64,000 nt of DNA. Source: Pleurodeles waltl (taxonomy: Eukaryota; Chordata; Amphibia; Caudata; Salamandridae). A program made the translations under genes and the position numbers. This document shows positions 35,760 through 46,201 of the stretch, piece after piece. The notes below the pieces were generated by a model. The model was not told where the DNA came from and searched no databases. It worked only from the letters and a program-made list of their open reading frames with translations. How positions within the stretch are numbered: the first letter of the stretch is position 1; every line of letters starts with the position of its first letter. The DNA lies in contig NC_090439.1 in the NCBI RefSeq assembly GCF_031143425.1, positions 644,367,465 to 644,431,464 of the forward strand. The letters run 5' to 3'.

Positions 35760-37408
35760 TTTTCACTTTACGCATAATGCGCATTTCAACATCTTGTCCC
35801 TTCTGTGAACTCTCCCAAATTTCATTAAACATTTTCTCCCTTTCACTTTCTTCATTTCTCTTGTTTCTCTTTGTCCAAATTCTTTTAATTTTATCATTAA
35901 TTTTGCATGCTCCCCATAATCCTAATAGACAGGCCAGAACAATTAATAAACCCCCTAATATTAATAAATATTGCTAAACCAGCTCCCTACTCTGGCAATT
36001 CCTTTTCCAAATTTTTCCCACACTCCAGGTTCCTTCAAATCCTTCAGATCTGTACTATCTTTAGTTAGGTTAGTAAGCATACCTCTAATCTTTTTACTAT
36101 TGTCCGGTATATATGAGCAACAATGACGCTCGTTGAGCATCTTGCAGACTCCGCCACTCTTTGCTAAAAGAATGTCTAAGGCAAGCCGATTTTGAAGAGT
36201 CATAGCTCTTTCCGCAGCAAGTTCAGTATCCATCAGGAGTATAGCCCCTGTAAAATTTGTCAGCATGTTATCCACAATAGTAGACAACTTTCGAATCTTC
36301 ATGGAGTTTAAGATAACCCCTACTGAAGGAATTATGGCTCCAAATATGTTTCCAAAGACAGCAGCTGCTGTCTCTCGTTTTTGTCTAGCATGTTGTAATT
36401 CAGGCGTTTTTGGTATTTGTTTTAAGTCATCAATCTGGTAAATCTTTGGGAAGACTATTCCCAAATAACATGTCACATACCATCCCTTAGGAAGACGGTA
36501 ATAAGCATTAAGTCCACAGATATAATAGATCCCAGGGATCGCTGGATCCTGTCCATTTAACATGAATGTCCATTTACTCTGAAACAAAAACACATGCCTG
36601 CATTCACTTGTTCCCACAAATAAAGTGTCCTGCTCGGATTTCGGCCTATATATACAAAGCCTTCCTACATGCAAAGCATCTATAGGTAATTTGCCTTGCG
36701 TCTTTATTGCAGTGTAAGCATAATCATTTGCATATGTGCGTTTCTCTAACCCTTTTTCTAATCTTTCCTTCAATGCTTTGCATCTATCATCAGTGTGATC
36801 TAAAAAGCTTTTCTCTACAGGTGTCAATAAGCATTCAGATTGTTGCAGTATGCATAAGCTGTCCCAAATGTAAGCGTTGGTTCAAAGAAACCTCTTACTA
36901 ATTTTATACTATGCTCCTTAGCTAGCTTGTTCAGAAACTCAATCACAGGCACAAAAGAAAACACTACATCCAAATTTGAATAAAAATATTGCACATGCTC
37001 CTGATTATAGAATCTTGTTAATAGCAAGCTACAACTTACCCCGTAAGTTAGTGGAAGGCTATGATAGGTGACCCCTTCTTGCACTGATGAAGGAATCTTT
37101 GTGCACACATAACAGTTTTTCGCATCCATGGTCTCAACGTACTCATTCAGCAAGCAATAGAAAACATTAGTAGAAAGTTCCCCCTTTGAGTTAGTTCCCT
37201 CATGCAAGTGTTTTGCATCCTGCTCAAACTTTTCCAACGGTGTTAATGTTGTAGTCTCAGGTTTTGAAGCATTGTTAGTCACTTTCTTATCCAACCACGG
37301 CATTCCCACAATCACTCCCACAATTATTATTGCACACACAATACCTAATATAAGACTCAACCAACCACACACCTTACCCTTTTTGTAACTACCTCTATTA
37401 TAAGCCAT
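35760..37408 (-). pseudogene. env: ERV envelope gene (env), frameshifted
   Basis: The first frame (37,408-36,824) starts with a short basic tail and a hydrophobic signal or anchor segment at residues 17-36, then surface-subunit sequence with a CYVC motif. A frameshift near 36,835 leads into 36,827-35,961. That frame has the cleavage site RQKR (residues 148-151), an Ala/Gly/Phe-rich fusion-peptide-like start, a LQNRLALDILLAKSGG immunosuppressive-type region and C-x7-C-C (Cys228, Cys236, Cys237) instead of the usual C-x6-C-C. The membrane anchor lies at about 35,968-35,904 in another frame after a second shift. Env would mediate receptor binding and membrane fusion; this copy cannot make it whole. 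Confidence 0.88.
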
Positions 37409-37692
37409 GTCTGTAAAGAATCAGATAGCAGAACAATAATCAACTTGAGGGTGATAAAGATGATTTTTTTTTTCTTTTTTCTTGATGCAAAAGTCTCTTT
37501 CTTTCTGTGTGTATTTACAGCGTTTCACTCACTCCAGGACCCTTTTGTCAAATCAGGTTAGCAGCTTGTCACAATCAGGTTTTCAAAGTCAATTCAGGTT
37601 ATCAGTGTCGCATCCGGTAATTTATAAGTCTCTTTCTCAACCTTCCAATTTCAATATTTTAGTTCAAACACAGTCTGTTTCCCTGATTGCTT

Positions 37693-38398
37693 TCAGGTAC
37701 CGTAGTACTGGCCTGGTACTTCTCGATCAAAACAGAATGCTGAGAATTCTTGTTGCCATTCAGATGTTGTTGCATATGCCCATTCAGGACCTGCGTACCT
37801 TCTATTTGCGATTCTCTTTCTTTTCAATCTGCGTTCGTCTCGCAATTCTCCTTCACTTAGATCTTCTGTCCTTGTGGTATCGGTTTCTTCTATTATTGTT
37901 TCACCTGGTACGACCTTTTCTTTTGCAGCCTGCTTCTCTGGCCAGTTATCTCCCTTATGCGTCTTTTTCCTGCTTGTTCTTTCAGGACGCTGAAAAAGCA
38001 CCCTCCTCTTGTACTATGGTGTTTTCTCTTGATGGACCTGCAACTGGCTCAGGGGATGCCGGTGTACTTTGATCTCTTTCTATGATTTCCCCTTCTTCTT
38101 CTTCTTCTGGATCTGTAACGGGTTCAAGCTCTAACCCGTATCCATCTGCTTCTGGGAGAACCTCTCCTTGATTTAGTTCTCCTGCTGCCTCTGCCGAGAT
38201 AGGCACACTGTCACCTGTCTCGAACTCGTTTACTGTTTGAGGGACAAGGCTGTTCTCAGTGGGCTCTCTTGCAGTCTCAGTTCTCTCTTGACTATTTTCA
38301 GGTCCTGAGACTTCCCTCTCTGGAACTGTTGAGTCGAAGACTTCCAGTTCCTCATCAGTTGGACACGTTACCTTCTTCGTGTGACTGGCATGTATTCA
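37693..38398 (-). pseudogene. Charged region between integrase and env, function unknown
   Basis: Past a TGA at 38,396-38,398 the integrase frame stays open to 37,982. It turns strongly acidic, with a run of glutamates near 38,105, and Pro/Ser-rich. A different frame (38,001-37,693) then reads a basic stretch with RRLKRKRIANRRYAG. This could be a long C-terminal tail of Pol, an overlapping leader for env or a separate accessory product. Frameshifts blur the choice. I recognise no family. Confidence 0.4.
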
Positions 38399-39508
38399 GT
38401 TTGGAATGCCTGCACATTTCACAGCAGTGGTTGTTGTCAATATTACTTGATATGGCCCCTTCCAGCGCGGCTCCAAACACGACTTCCTCACGTGCTTCTT
38501 GACAACCACCCAGTCACCGGCTTGCAGAGTGTGACCTGGATCACTGATCGGTGGCAATGTGTTAGCTTCCACCTGGTGAGAAAAAGAGCGAACCACATCA
38601 GCCAAACCTTTGCAGTAGTCCAACACCATATCATCCGTGATATTCACAAGAGCATTTGCAGGTACTGCGGGCAGACACAAAGCTCTACCCATAAGGATCT
38701 CGTGGGGTGATAGTCCTGTCTTCTTATCAGGGGTGTTCCTCGTCGACATCAGCACTAAAGGCAATGCATCTGGCCATTTCATATTGGTAGCTGCGCACAT
38801 CTTCGCCATTCTTGATTTTAAGGTACCATTCATTTGTTCTACTAGTCCTGAGGCTTCAGGGCGGTAGCTACAATGCAGCTTCTGTTCAATGTCTAATGCG
38901 GCCCACAAGAGCTTAATCACCTCATTGTCAAAGTGTCTGCCCCTATCTGATTCTATAGAGACCGGAAACCCGAACCTGGGTATTAGTTCCCTAACCAGCA
39001 GCTTTGCAACTGTGAGACTGTCGTTTCTACATGTAGGGTAAGCATCAATCCAGTGGCTGAAAACACACACAATCACAAACACGTACTTCAATTCTCCACA
39101 AACAGGCATTTCAATGAAATCCATTTGCATCTTGCTAAATGGACCACCAGCTCTCCCTATGTGGCTCAATGTTACCACAGTCCCTTTTCCGGCATTCATC
39201 TGTTGACAGATGATGCACCTGTGACAGGTAACATCTGCAGCATGTCTGAATTTTGGGTTAAACCAATCAATCTTGAATGACCTGATCATTGCATCTCTCC
39301 CAAGATGTGCCTGTCCATGGTAGAGCCTCGCAAATTGTGACAGAAGACTGTTTGGCAAAACCAATTTCCCCTCCTCTGAGACCCACAAGTCATCAGCCCT
39401 TTGTATGCATTGCATTCTCTGCCAGGAGCGTTTCTCCTCTTTGCTAGCATTAACCTGTAGTGTTTTTAGCTCATCTAATGTATCAACCACCCTTAATGCA
39501 AGGTTCAA
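38396..39508 (-). pseudogene. pol: ERV integrase domain of pol
   Basis: A 370-codon frame contains the full integrase: the zinc-binding pair His64/His68 with Cys98/Cys101, the catalytic core with Asp130 (MQMDFIEM), Asp188 (ESDRGRHF) and Glu224 (GLVEQMNG), so D-D-35-E spacing, and the GPY/F module near residues 346-354 (EPRWKGPYQ). This enzyme joins retroviral DNA to host DNA. All catalytic residues are present. The Met at 39,508 is only the first Met in the frame; Pol continues from RNase H upstream past a TGA at 39,542-39,544 and the palindrome. A TGA closes the frame at 38,396-38,398. Confidence 0.92.
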
Positions 39509-39622
39509 ACATGTGTCATTTTCAGTTTGTGGTAATAATTCTCACTGATCCTTGAACGATATACAGTTCAATGCACAAAATCTTGCGACTTGATCAGCAT
39601 AACCGTTTCCCATGGACACAAA

Positions 39623-39793
39623 GGGCCTGATTCTAACTTTGGAGGACGGTGTTAAACCGTCCCAAAAGTGGCGGATATACCACCTACCGTATTACGAGTC
39701 CATTATATCCTATGGAACTCGTAATACGGTAGGTGGTATATCCGCCACTTTTGGGACGGTTTAACACCGTCCTCCAAAGTTAGAATCAGGCCC
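39623..39793. mobile_element. 171-bp palindromic MITE-like insertion inside ERV pol
   Basis: Two perfect 77-base arms (39,623-39,699 and 39,717-39,793) flank a 17-base centre, starting GGGCCTGATTCTAACTTTGG. AAA stands on both sides, a likely 3-bp duplication. Element plus one duplication is 174 bases, a multiple of three, so the pol frame keeps its register across it. The end word GGGCCTGATT also closes the element at 24,318. It ends the upstream pol frame with foreign residues at 39,761. Non-coding; it would form an 77-bp hairpin as RNA. Confidence 0.85.
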
Positions 39794-41113
39794 AAAGTCT
39801 TGCGACTTAACATGAGCATTGCATTTCACCACGGCAATTTCAAGAGGTAACTGAATCACATGTAACAAATCCTTAATTTGTTCACCATTTTTTACAGGAG
39901 AACCAGAAGAGGTCATGAAACATCTCTGTGACCACAATTGGCCAAAATCATGTACAATTCCAAATCCGTATCTGCTGTCAGTATAGATAGTGACCCTCAC
40001 ATTTTCAGCTGCGTGGCATGCCTTAGTAAGGGCAATTAGCTCTGCCACTTGTGCGGAATACACTCTCTCGAGCCAGGAAGCTTCGATGATACCAGCTATG
40101 GTACATACAGCGTAACCGGCTCTCAGCATTCCGACTGAGTCTCTCAAACAGGATCCATCAACAAACATAATGCAGTCATTTTCTTTTAACTGCGTATCTT
40201 GAATATCAGGTCGGGGCTTGGTACATAGTTCTGTTACCTCAAGACAATCATGCCCCACTTCCTCTTCATTATTAATCTCGGTATTCTCAACAGGAAGCAG
40301 AGTTGCCGGGTTTAATACAGTACATCGCTTCAGTGAAACATTAGGTGACCCCAATATAATTGTCTCATATCTGGTAAGTCGGGCATTTGTCATGTGCTGA
40401 GTTTTGGTTCGAGTCAACAAAATTTCAACTGAATGGGGAACCATTACTGTCAAGGGATGTCCCATAACTATGCCTTCACACTGCGTGAGGCTTTGACCAA
40501 CCGCTGCAACTGCGCGCAAACAACCTGGTAAGGCTGCTGCGACGGGGTCCAAGGTAGCTGAAAAATATGCTACAGGACGGTTTGCACCTCCATGGACCTG
40601 TGTTAAGACAGACAAAGAACAAGCATCACGTTCATGACAAAACAGTAGAAAAGGTTTCATGTAATCAGGCATACCCAAAGCTGGTGCCCTACACAAGCAT
40701 TCTCTCAATTCCATGAATGACTCAAGCTCTTCCTTGGATAAAGCTATGGTATACGGCTCATCCTTAATCTCTTTGACTGTCAGCTTTATCAAGGGTTTTG
40801 AGATAATTGAGAAGTTGGGTATCCACTGGCGACAGTAACCCACCATTCCCAAAAACATCCTGACATCTCTCTTTGTTGTCGGGGGGTTCATCTGCAAAAT
40901 AGCAGTTACCCTTTCCTTTGATATTCTCCTGGACCCCCTTTCAATCAAATGTCCTAAGTACTTCACCTCTTTCTGGCAGTACTGCAGCTTCTTGGGTGAC
41001 ACTTTATGTCCGTTCTTTCCCAAATGATTCAGTAAGGCAATTGTGTCATACTTACAGTCATCTTTTGTCCTGGACGCAATCAGCAAGTCATCAATGTACT
41101 GTTCTAGAGTCAA
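39794..41113 (-). pseudogene. pol: ERV reverse transcriptase C-terminal part, connection and RNase H
   Basis: The frame starts at the catalytic YIDDLLIAS (residues 6-14, near 41,098-41,072), then thumb (KKLQYCQKEVKYLGHLI) and connection regions. RNase H follows with Asp319 (MFVDGSC), Glu358 (AQVAELIAL), Asp379 (IYTDSRYG) and His434 (CNAH). All four RNase H acidic/His positions are present. The frame then runs into the palindrome and stops at 39,761. RT copies the RNA genome and RNase H removes the RNA strand. A frameshift just upstream of 41,113 separates it from the fingers/palm part. Confidence 0.92.
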
Positions 41114-41459
41114 ATTGAATGCAGTACTAGGGATTCTAAGTCCTTTTTCAATATCTGATTGAAGATGGACGGTGATTCAGAAAACCCTTGAGGAATTCTG
41201 CACCAACTGTACACCTTGTCCAGGAATTTGAAACTGAATAAAAAGTGGCTGTCCTCATGAAGAGGTATCGAAAAGAAGCTTGTGACAGGTCTACCACGGT
41301 GAACCATTCAGCATCACACGGGACCTGAAACATAATCACTGCTGGATTGGGCACTATGGGGCAACACTTCACCACAATCTTGTTTATTTTCCTCAGGTCC
41401 TGCACAATTCGAACCTTCCCACAAGGCTTTTTCAAACCCATTATCGGTGAATTACATGG
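41110..41459 (-). pseudogene. pol: ERV reverse transcriptase N-terminal palm fragments
   Basis: Frame 41,441-41,148 reads GLKKPCGKVRIVQDLRKINK and the first catalytic Asp in FTVVDLSQA. After a frameshift near 41,280 the frame 41,307-41,110 continues with FFSIPLHED, FSFKFLDKVYSWCRIPQGF and SPSIFNQIL. These are the fingers and palm of a class I retroviral reverse transcriptase. A second shift near 41,115 leads to the YIDD part. A TGA at 41,460-41,462 breaks the join with the protease frame. Confidence 0.88.
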
Positions 41460-42569
41460 TCAGCTCAATACTTCTTTCAAGACTCCCTGTTTCACAAAGT
41501 CTGCAATTATTTGCGACACCTGAATAAGGACATCTTGTGCCATGTGGTACTGCGGCACCTGGGGGAACACTGCGTTCGGCTTTACTTGTACTTTAACTGG
41601 TTCCACTCCTTTTATCAGTCCTACTTCTTTTCCTGTCAAATCCCACACTTTCTCTGTCACTGTTCCCTGTAATTCAGCCGGTAAGTCAGTCACTGTAAGC
41701 ATCAGGAATAATGTTATCAAAGGGTAATCTTCATTTGCGGTTTCTGTCTCTAACTCTGAGAACTGACCATCATCCCCTTCATCATCACTGTTTGTCTGCA
41801 GCTCAATTCCATCATTGGAACAGGTAATCGAGCATTTTGTCTTGCACAGTAAGTCTCTTCCCAGTAGGGATACCGGACTTGAATCACAGACTACAAACTT
41901 ATGCAGTCCCTTGAAGTTGCCAATCTCAACTTGCACTGGATCTGTAATTGGATTTGTCAAGTACTGGTTTGCTACTCCGACCACTCTTATGGTACGCCCC
42001 GAAAGTGGCAATTTCGGAACCTCTGCACTCCTGACTGTAGAGCGTGTAGCTCCGGTATCAACCAAGAATGAGACCATGTGACCCATTACCTTTCCCTCTA
42101 CATAGGGTCCCCTCTGATCTACCTCTAGGGACGCTGCAAGCCTGCACTCTTCACTGTCTGAACTGTCATCCGACCATTCCTCATTCATTCCATCTTCACC
42201 ACGCAATGGGAATTGCTGTACTGTATTATTTTGGCTCATCACTTGACCTGAGACCTGCTGAGGAAGCATCACCTGTTGCTGTCCCATTGGAGCTAATGGT
42301 AATTGCATTTGCTGTCTAGGTACCATGGGAACCTGCTGCTGTACCTGCTGCATTTGTGCTGGTTGAACACGCGGCATTTGCATTTGCTGCATGGGCTGTA
42401 ATCCTTGCATCTCAACCATGTTATTTTGTGAGTTTGGATTTTGATTCCTCAATTTTGGACCACTCATATTTTGCAATGTACCAACATTAGTGCTTTGTTG
42501 AACGACACCATCCTGCACCACATTTGGGCATTCCCGCTTCCAATGCCCCACGCCCCGCACGTGTGACAT
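41460..42569 (-). pseudogene. pro: ERV nucleocapsid end, Q-rich linker, protease and start of RT
   Basis: The frame opens within the zinc knuckle (GHWKREC, residues 8-14) and runs through a Gln/Met/Pro-rich linker (residues about 50-110) and an acidic patch. It then enters an aspartic protease with the active site LVDTGATRS (Asp171 near 42,057) and the flap/dimer motif LLGRDLL. It ends in the first RT residues (KPNAVFPQVPQY) at a TGA, 41,460-41,462. No stop separates the knuckle from the protease, unlike usual gammaretroviruses where gag ends in between. The first half of the knuckle (CHTCGA) is in another frame. Confidence 0.85.
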
Positions 42570-43573
42570 GGTGACATCTTTTTCATCCCTTGTACATCAT
42601 TTTGGACTACAACAGTATTCAAGCCTGGACCGCGATTTACAAAACCTCGACCTCGGCCTCTCGGCTGTGTCTGAAACACACCATTGCGGTTGCTGCTGTA
42701 TCATCTGCTGAATCCCATTTCCCTGCATTCCTGCCGTGCAGCCCTTATCTGCATCACCATCACTTTCTCCTTCAACTTTTTCTGCTTCAGCTCAATCTCA
42801 TCACTACAGTATTTCACATACTGCAACACCTCATCAATCGGCTTTGCTTGCCAACAGATCAAATGATTCTTAATCATCTGGCTAACCTCTGGTCTCAACC
42901 CTTCAACAAATCTGAACACAAGATGGTTTATGTCTTTCGGCTCAATTCTCTCAGTACCACTGTAATGTTTGAATGCCTTCAACAACCTCTCATAGTAAGC
43001 ATGTATTGATTCCCTAACCTCCTGTGAGGTCCGGTCGATTTTCTGCCAATCAGTCACCTTCAGCGACACTTTCTGCTTCAAAAACTCAATCACTTTATGA
43101 TAGTACTTCATCACCTCCTCAGAAGGTGCTCCAGTCACCTGATCCCTTGCCGGCTCCTGCGTCGGGCAGTCTACTCCTCTCTTGCACTCGAGCCATAAAT
43201 CGGGCGGAACAATGATCTCAAACAAGGTATTCAAGTCTTCCCAGAGACACTTCGCAAGCTTCACAAACCTATCTGTTTGTTGGTACCACTCGATCGGTTT
43301 CTCCCTCAACCTGGGATAATCATTTGTAAAAGATAGGATGTCTCCTCTGGACCACGGTACATGAATTAAAACCCCACCAGCTGTCTCTCTCATTGGTAGC
43401 ATTTTTACTGATTCCGTATCTGGTGTAGTTTTAGCTTTACTTGATCCTAGGCTGTCACCTTTCTCCTTGTCTCTTTTCTTAGCCCATCTGCCTTCCCACT
43501 TTTCTAGTGCTCCCCAGATTTGCGCACTTTGTAATATTTCTTTTAAAAGCGCTTTCATTCCGGCAAACCTCAT
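42464..43573 (-). pseudogene. gag: ERV gag: capsid and nucleocapsid region
   Basis: The 290-codon frame 43,573-42,701 holds a class I capsid: VPWSRGDILSFTNDYPRL at its start, a major-homology-like stretch with YYERLLKAFKHYSG, and FVEGLRPEVSQMIKNHL in the C-terminal domain, then a Lys-rich helix. A frameshift near 42,690 leads to 42,679-42,464, with RG repeats (QPRGRGRGFVNRGPG) and the first cysteines of a CCHC knuckle. The knuckle itself is split by another frameshift near 42,553. Gag builds the virus core; NC binds RNA. Confidence 0.85.
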
Positions 43574-43599
43574 GTGCTCGAAGTCTTTTTAATCAAAGT

Positions 43600-45224
43600 C
43601 TATCTGTAACTTCTTTTCAAATGTTTAGTATTCTCAATGTCGATATTGTATTTGTCTGCCAGGTTTGCTAATTTCTGATGTGCCTTGCCTACTTCCTTAG
43701 TGATCTTAGGGCACAGATATCTTAATTCTGCTACGGTGTATGACTCTAATCTGTTTACCCCCATTGTTCCGTCCACTAATTCAGCAGCTTCCGCGCCCAG
43801 TCTCACAAAGTTCAAGTAATCATCTTTCTCTGACCTATCCGGTTCCACTGCAGTTACTGTAGTCTTTAGCGTAGTAAAGGTCTTCTCTAACCACTCATTC
43901 AACTGTAAAACCTTGCAATGAAATGTTCCCTGCATGCATCATCGGCGACTGTGAAGCATTCGTACTTATTGTTTGTGGGGTTAACACTCCTAGCCCTGCC
44001 TGTCTCATTGCTTCCAACGGAGCTTCAACTAGGGTAAGGTCTATCAAAGACCTTGGTTTTTCAACCGCTTGCTTTCCTGGGGCCATTAACTGAGGGGTTC
44101 CTATGGACCCCCCTCTTATTACATCTTGGGTCATTACTCCCTGGTCACATACACCAGGCTTACCTTGTGCATACAATGGCACCGGTGGACCAACAGTAGT
44201 TGGCAATGATATTGCAGCTGGTGTCTGACCTGGTCCCAAACCTCGTGGAGCAGCAACTCCAAAGGTCTGATTTTCTGAAGCCGGGGCAGGTATAAATGGA
44301 GGACCTGCTGCTGGATTATACCCCGGTATCAGTTGTGGCTGCGGCTGAGGCAGCAATTGCGGAGTTGACTCAATCTGCACTAACCTCGATTTCGTATATA
44401 TCGGGTCTGGCTGCACTATCAGGTTTGTAGTAGTCTCCAGTACCGGGACGTCTGGGTAGATTCACTGTATCTGCGGTGGAGGTTGCAACTGTCTCTGCAT
44501 GTCTGGCGCAATAGGTACACTGACACCATTCTGTATCGAACCCGTATCACTAGTCTGTACTGTATCAGTAACTCCCTTCTCCTGCGTCTGGTTCCCAGGA
44601 CCCACGCTAGTGCTCGGGACATTGTCGCTTACCGCATATGGTGGCAGGTGATCATGTAATATCCGATCTATAAATTCTTCATCGTCTGAATCATCTTCTT
44701 CTTCCCAAGATCTCTTCGTTTCTTTAGGCTTACTAGAGTCTTTGTCTGTTTTACATGTGGCTTTCTTTCCCTGTGTCTCATCACCCTGTGTTATTGCTGG
44801 GAACAATTTTAATCCATCAACTATTCCTCGTCTCCACATTTTGCTCTCATTATCCCACCTAGCTTCCGCATATGTCTGCCCTTTTTATTCTTCTTTGGAA
44901 TTTTTCTTGTCTCTGTTTAAGAGCCATTAAATCCCAAATCGCTAAAGCCTCATACTGAGCTGGCCTTGGAGGTGGTTTCTGTACACTTAACATCCACCTT
45001 AAATTTTCTAGAACTCTCGTATTGAACGTTCCGTGTTCTGGGAACGCCAAATATCCCTCTTTTTCTGTCAATTTGTGCCACTGTTTCATCCATAAGCAAG
45101 GCGCCACACCTTTTTCCTCCATAACTATGTAAGCTGGAGTTCCCTCAGGTAGTGTAGGCTCCCCTTCACTCATAATGTATGCATCTCCTTTCAGAGCACT
45201 CTTAAAAGCTTTAACAAAATTCAT
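43600..45224 (-). pseudogene. gag: ERV gag: matrix and proline-rich region
   Basis: Start ATG at 45,224-45,222. Frame 45,224-44,859 has a matrix-like N-terminal domain (MNFVKAFKSALKG...), with no Gly at position 2, so no standard myristoylation signal. A shift near 44,880 continues at 44,839-44,462 with an acidic stretch and PPY (LPPYAV), a possible budding motif. Past a TGA at 44,459-44,461 the same frame goes on to 43,895, Pro/Gln-rich. A further shift enters 43,935-43,600 and another near 43,590 leads to capsid. Order and composition fit MA and a linker domain of a class I gag. Confidence 0.75.
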
Positions 45225-46178
45225 CTTTGCGTCTTTTCCTTTTGTTGTATTTAATCAAAAAGTGACTTTAATTCCCAGGACACTCTTCACCCACCTTTCT
45301 CAACCTATTGCCTCTCACGGACGGCAGCCAATCCGTGCGCGACCCCTCTCGACGACTGACCTATCTCAGCGCGGCACCACTGAAGTCACACTCACACACT
45401 GCAGCTGACAAAGTCTTGCGGCTCGTCCGCCCCTCACTGGATTCACACCAAACTAATGCAAAATTACTGCGAGCACCTTTAACAACAACACAAATTTGCC
45501 GGTTTACTACAGGAAGGGTAACACATTCGCTTCAGAACTTTACAGAGATTTCACTTGAAGCCTTGGCCGCTACTCTCTCCTTCTCAGTTCCCGCAAGCAG
45601 AATTCGACCCGCAAATCCTACTCTCGACTTGTCAATGGTTCATCCTAGTGCACTTTAGAACTTGCCAAATCTCCATCGAAGGTTTCATACATACAATTTG
45701 ACTCAAACTCGACTTGTCAACCACGCCCGATTGACCTATTAAACCGCACAAATTACAACATAAACCCAAGTGTCCCCTACACTTGTCAATATACTCCGGA
45801 GTCTTAGACCACGACGGGTCTGTACATGAACAACCAACCATGTGGATAATTTTGAGCACAAAGTGCCACACTCATATGAAGTACGCCGACTTCCCTACTC
45901 TCATACTGCGGAGTACGCCCACTCCTTCTAAAACAACATTTACCTGGCCTAAATACACACAAACTTCACAAATCACCTGCAAAAAATGCATAAGCTGAGC
46001 AAGCGCAAACTCTATACCACACATATTATGACAACCAAAACATTCCCAACTCACTTAGGCAGGCTCCGAGATCCCGGGAAAGTCATGGTGAATTTAAAAA
46101 CACATCATACCTCCAATTTGCATTATCTCAGAAAAACAATTTAAACAATGATTCTCCGTCCTAGGGCCCCAAAGGGCC
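45225..46178 (-). other. ERV 5' untranslated leader
   Basis: About 950 bases between primer-binding site and the gag ATG. Packaging signals and the env splice donor are expected here but I cannot place them with confidence. The + strand frames across it (for example 45,308-45,658) are not genes. Confidence 0.6.
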
Positions 46179-46197
46179 AAACCATCCTCTGCTACCA
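46179..46197 (-). promoter_or_regulatory. Primer-binding site, initiator tRNA-Met
   Basis: The minus strand reads TGGTAGCAGAGGATGGTTT, four bases inside the 5' LTR. It is complementary over 19 bases to the 3' end of vertebrate initiator tRNA-Met including CCA. It primes minus-strand DNA synthesis and firmly fixes the 5' end of the provirus. Confidence 0.9.
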
Positions 46198-46201
46198 GAA
46201 C

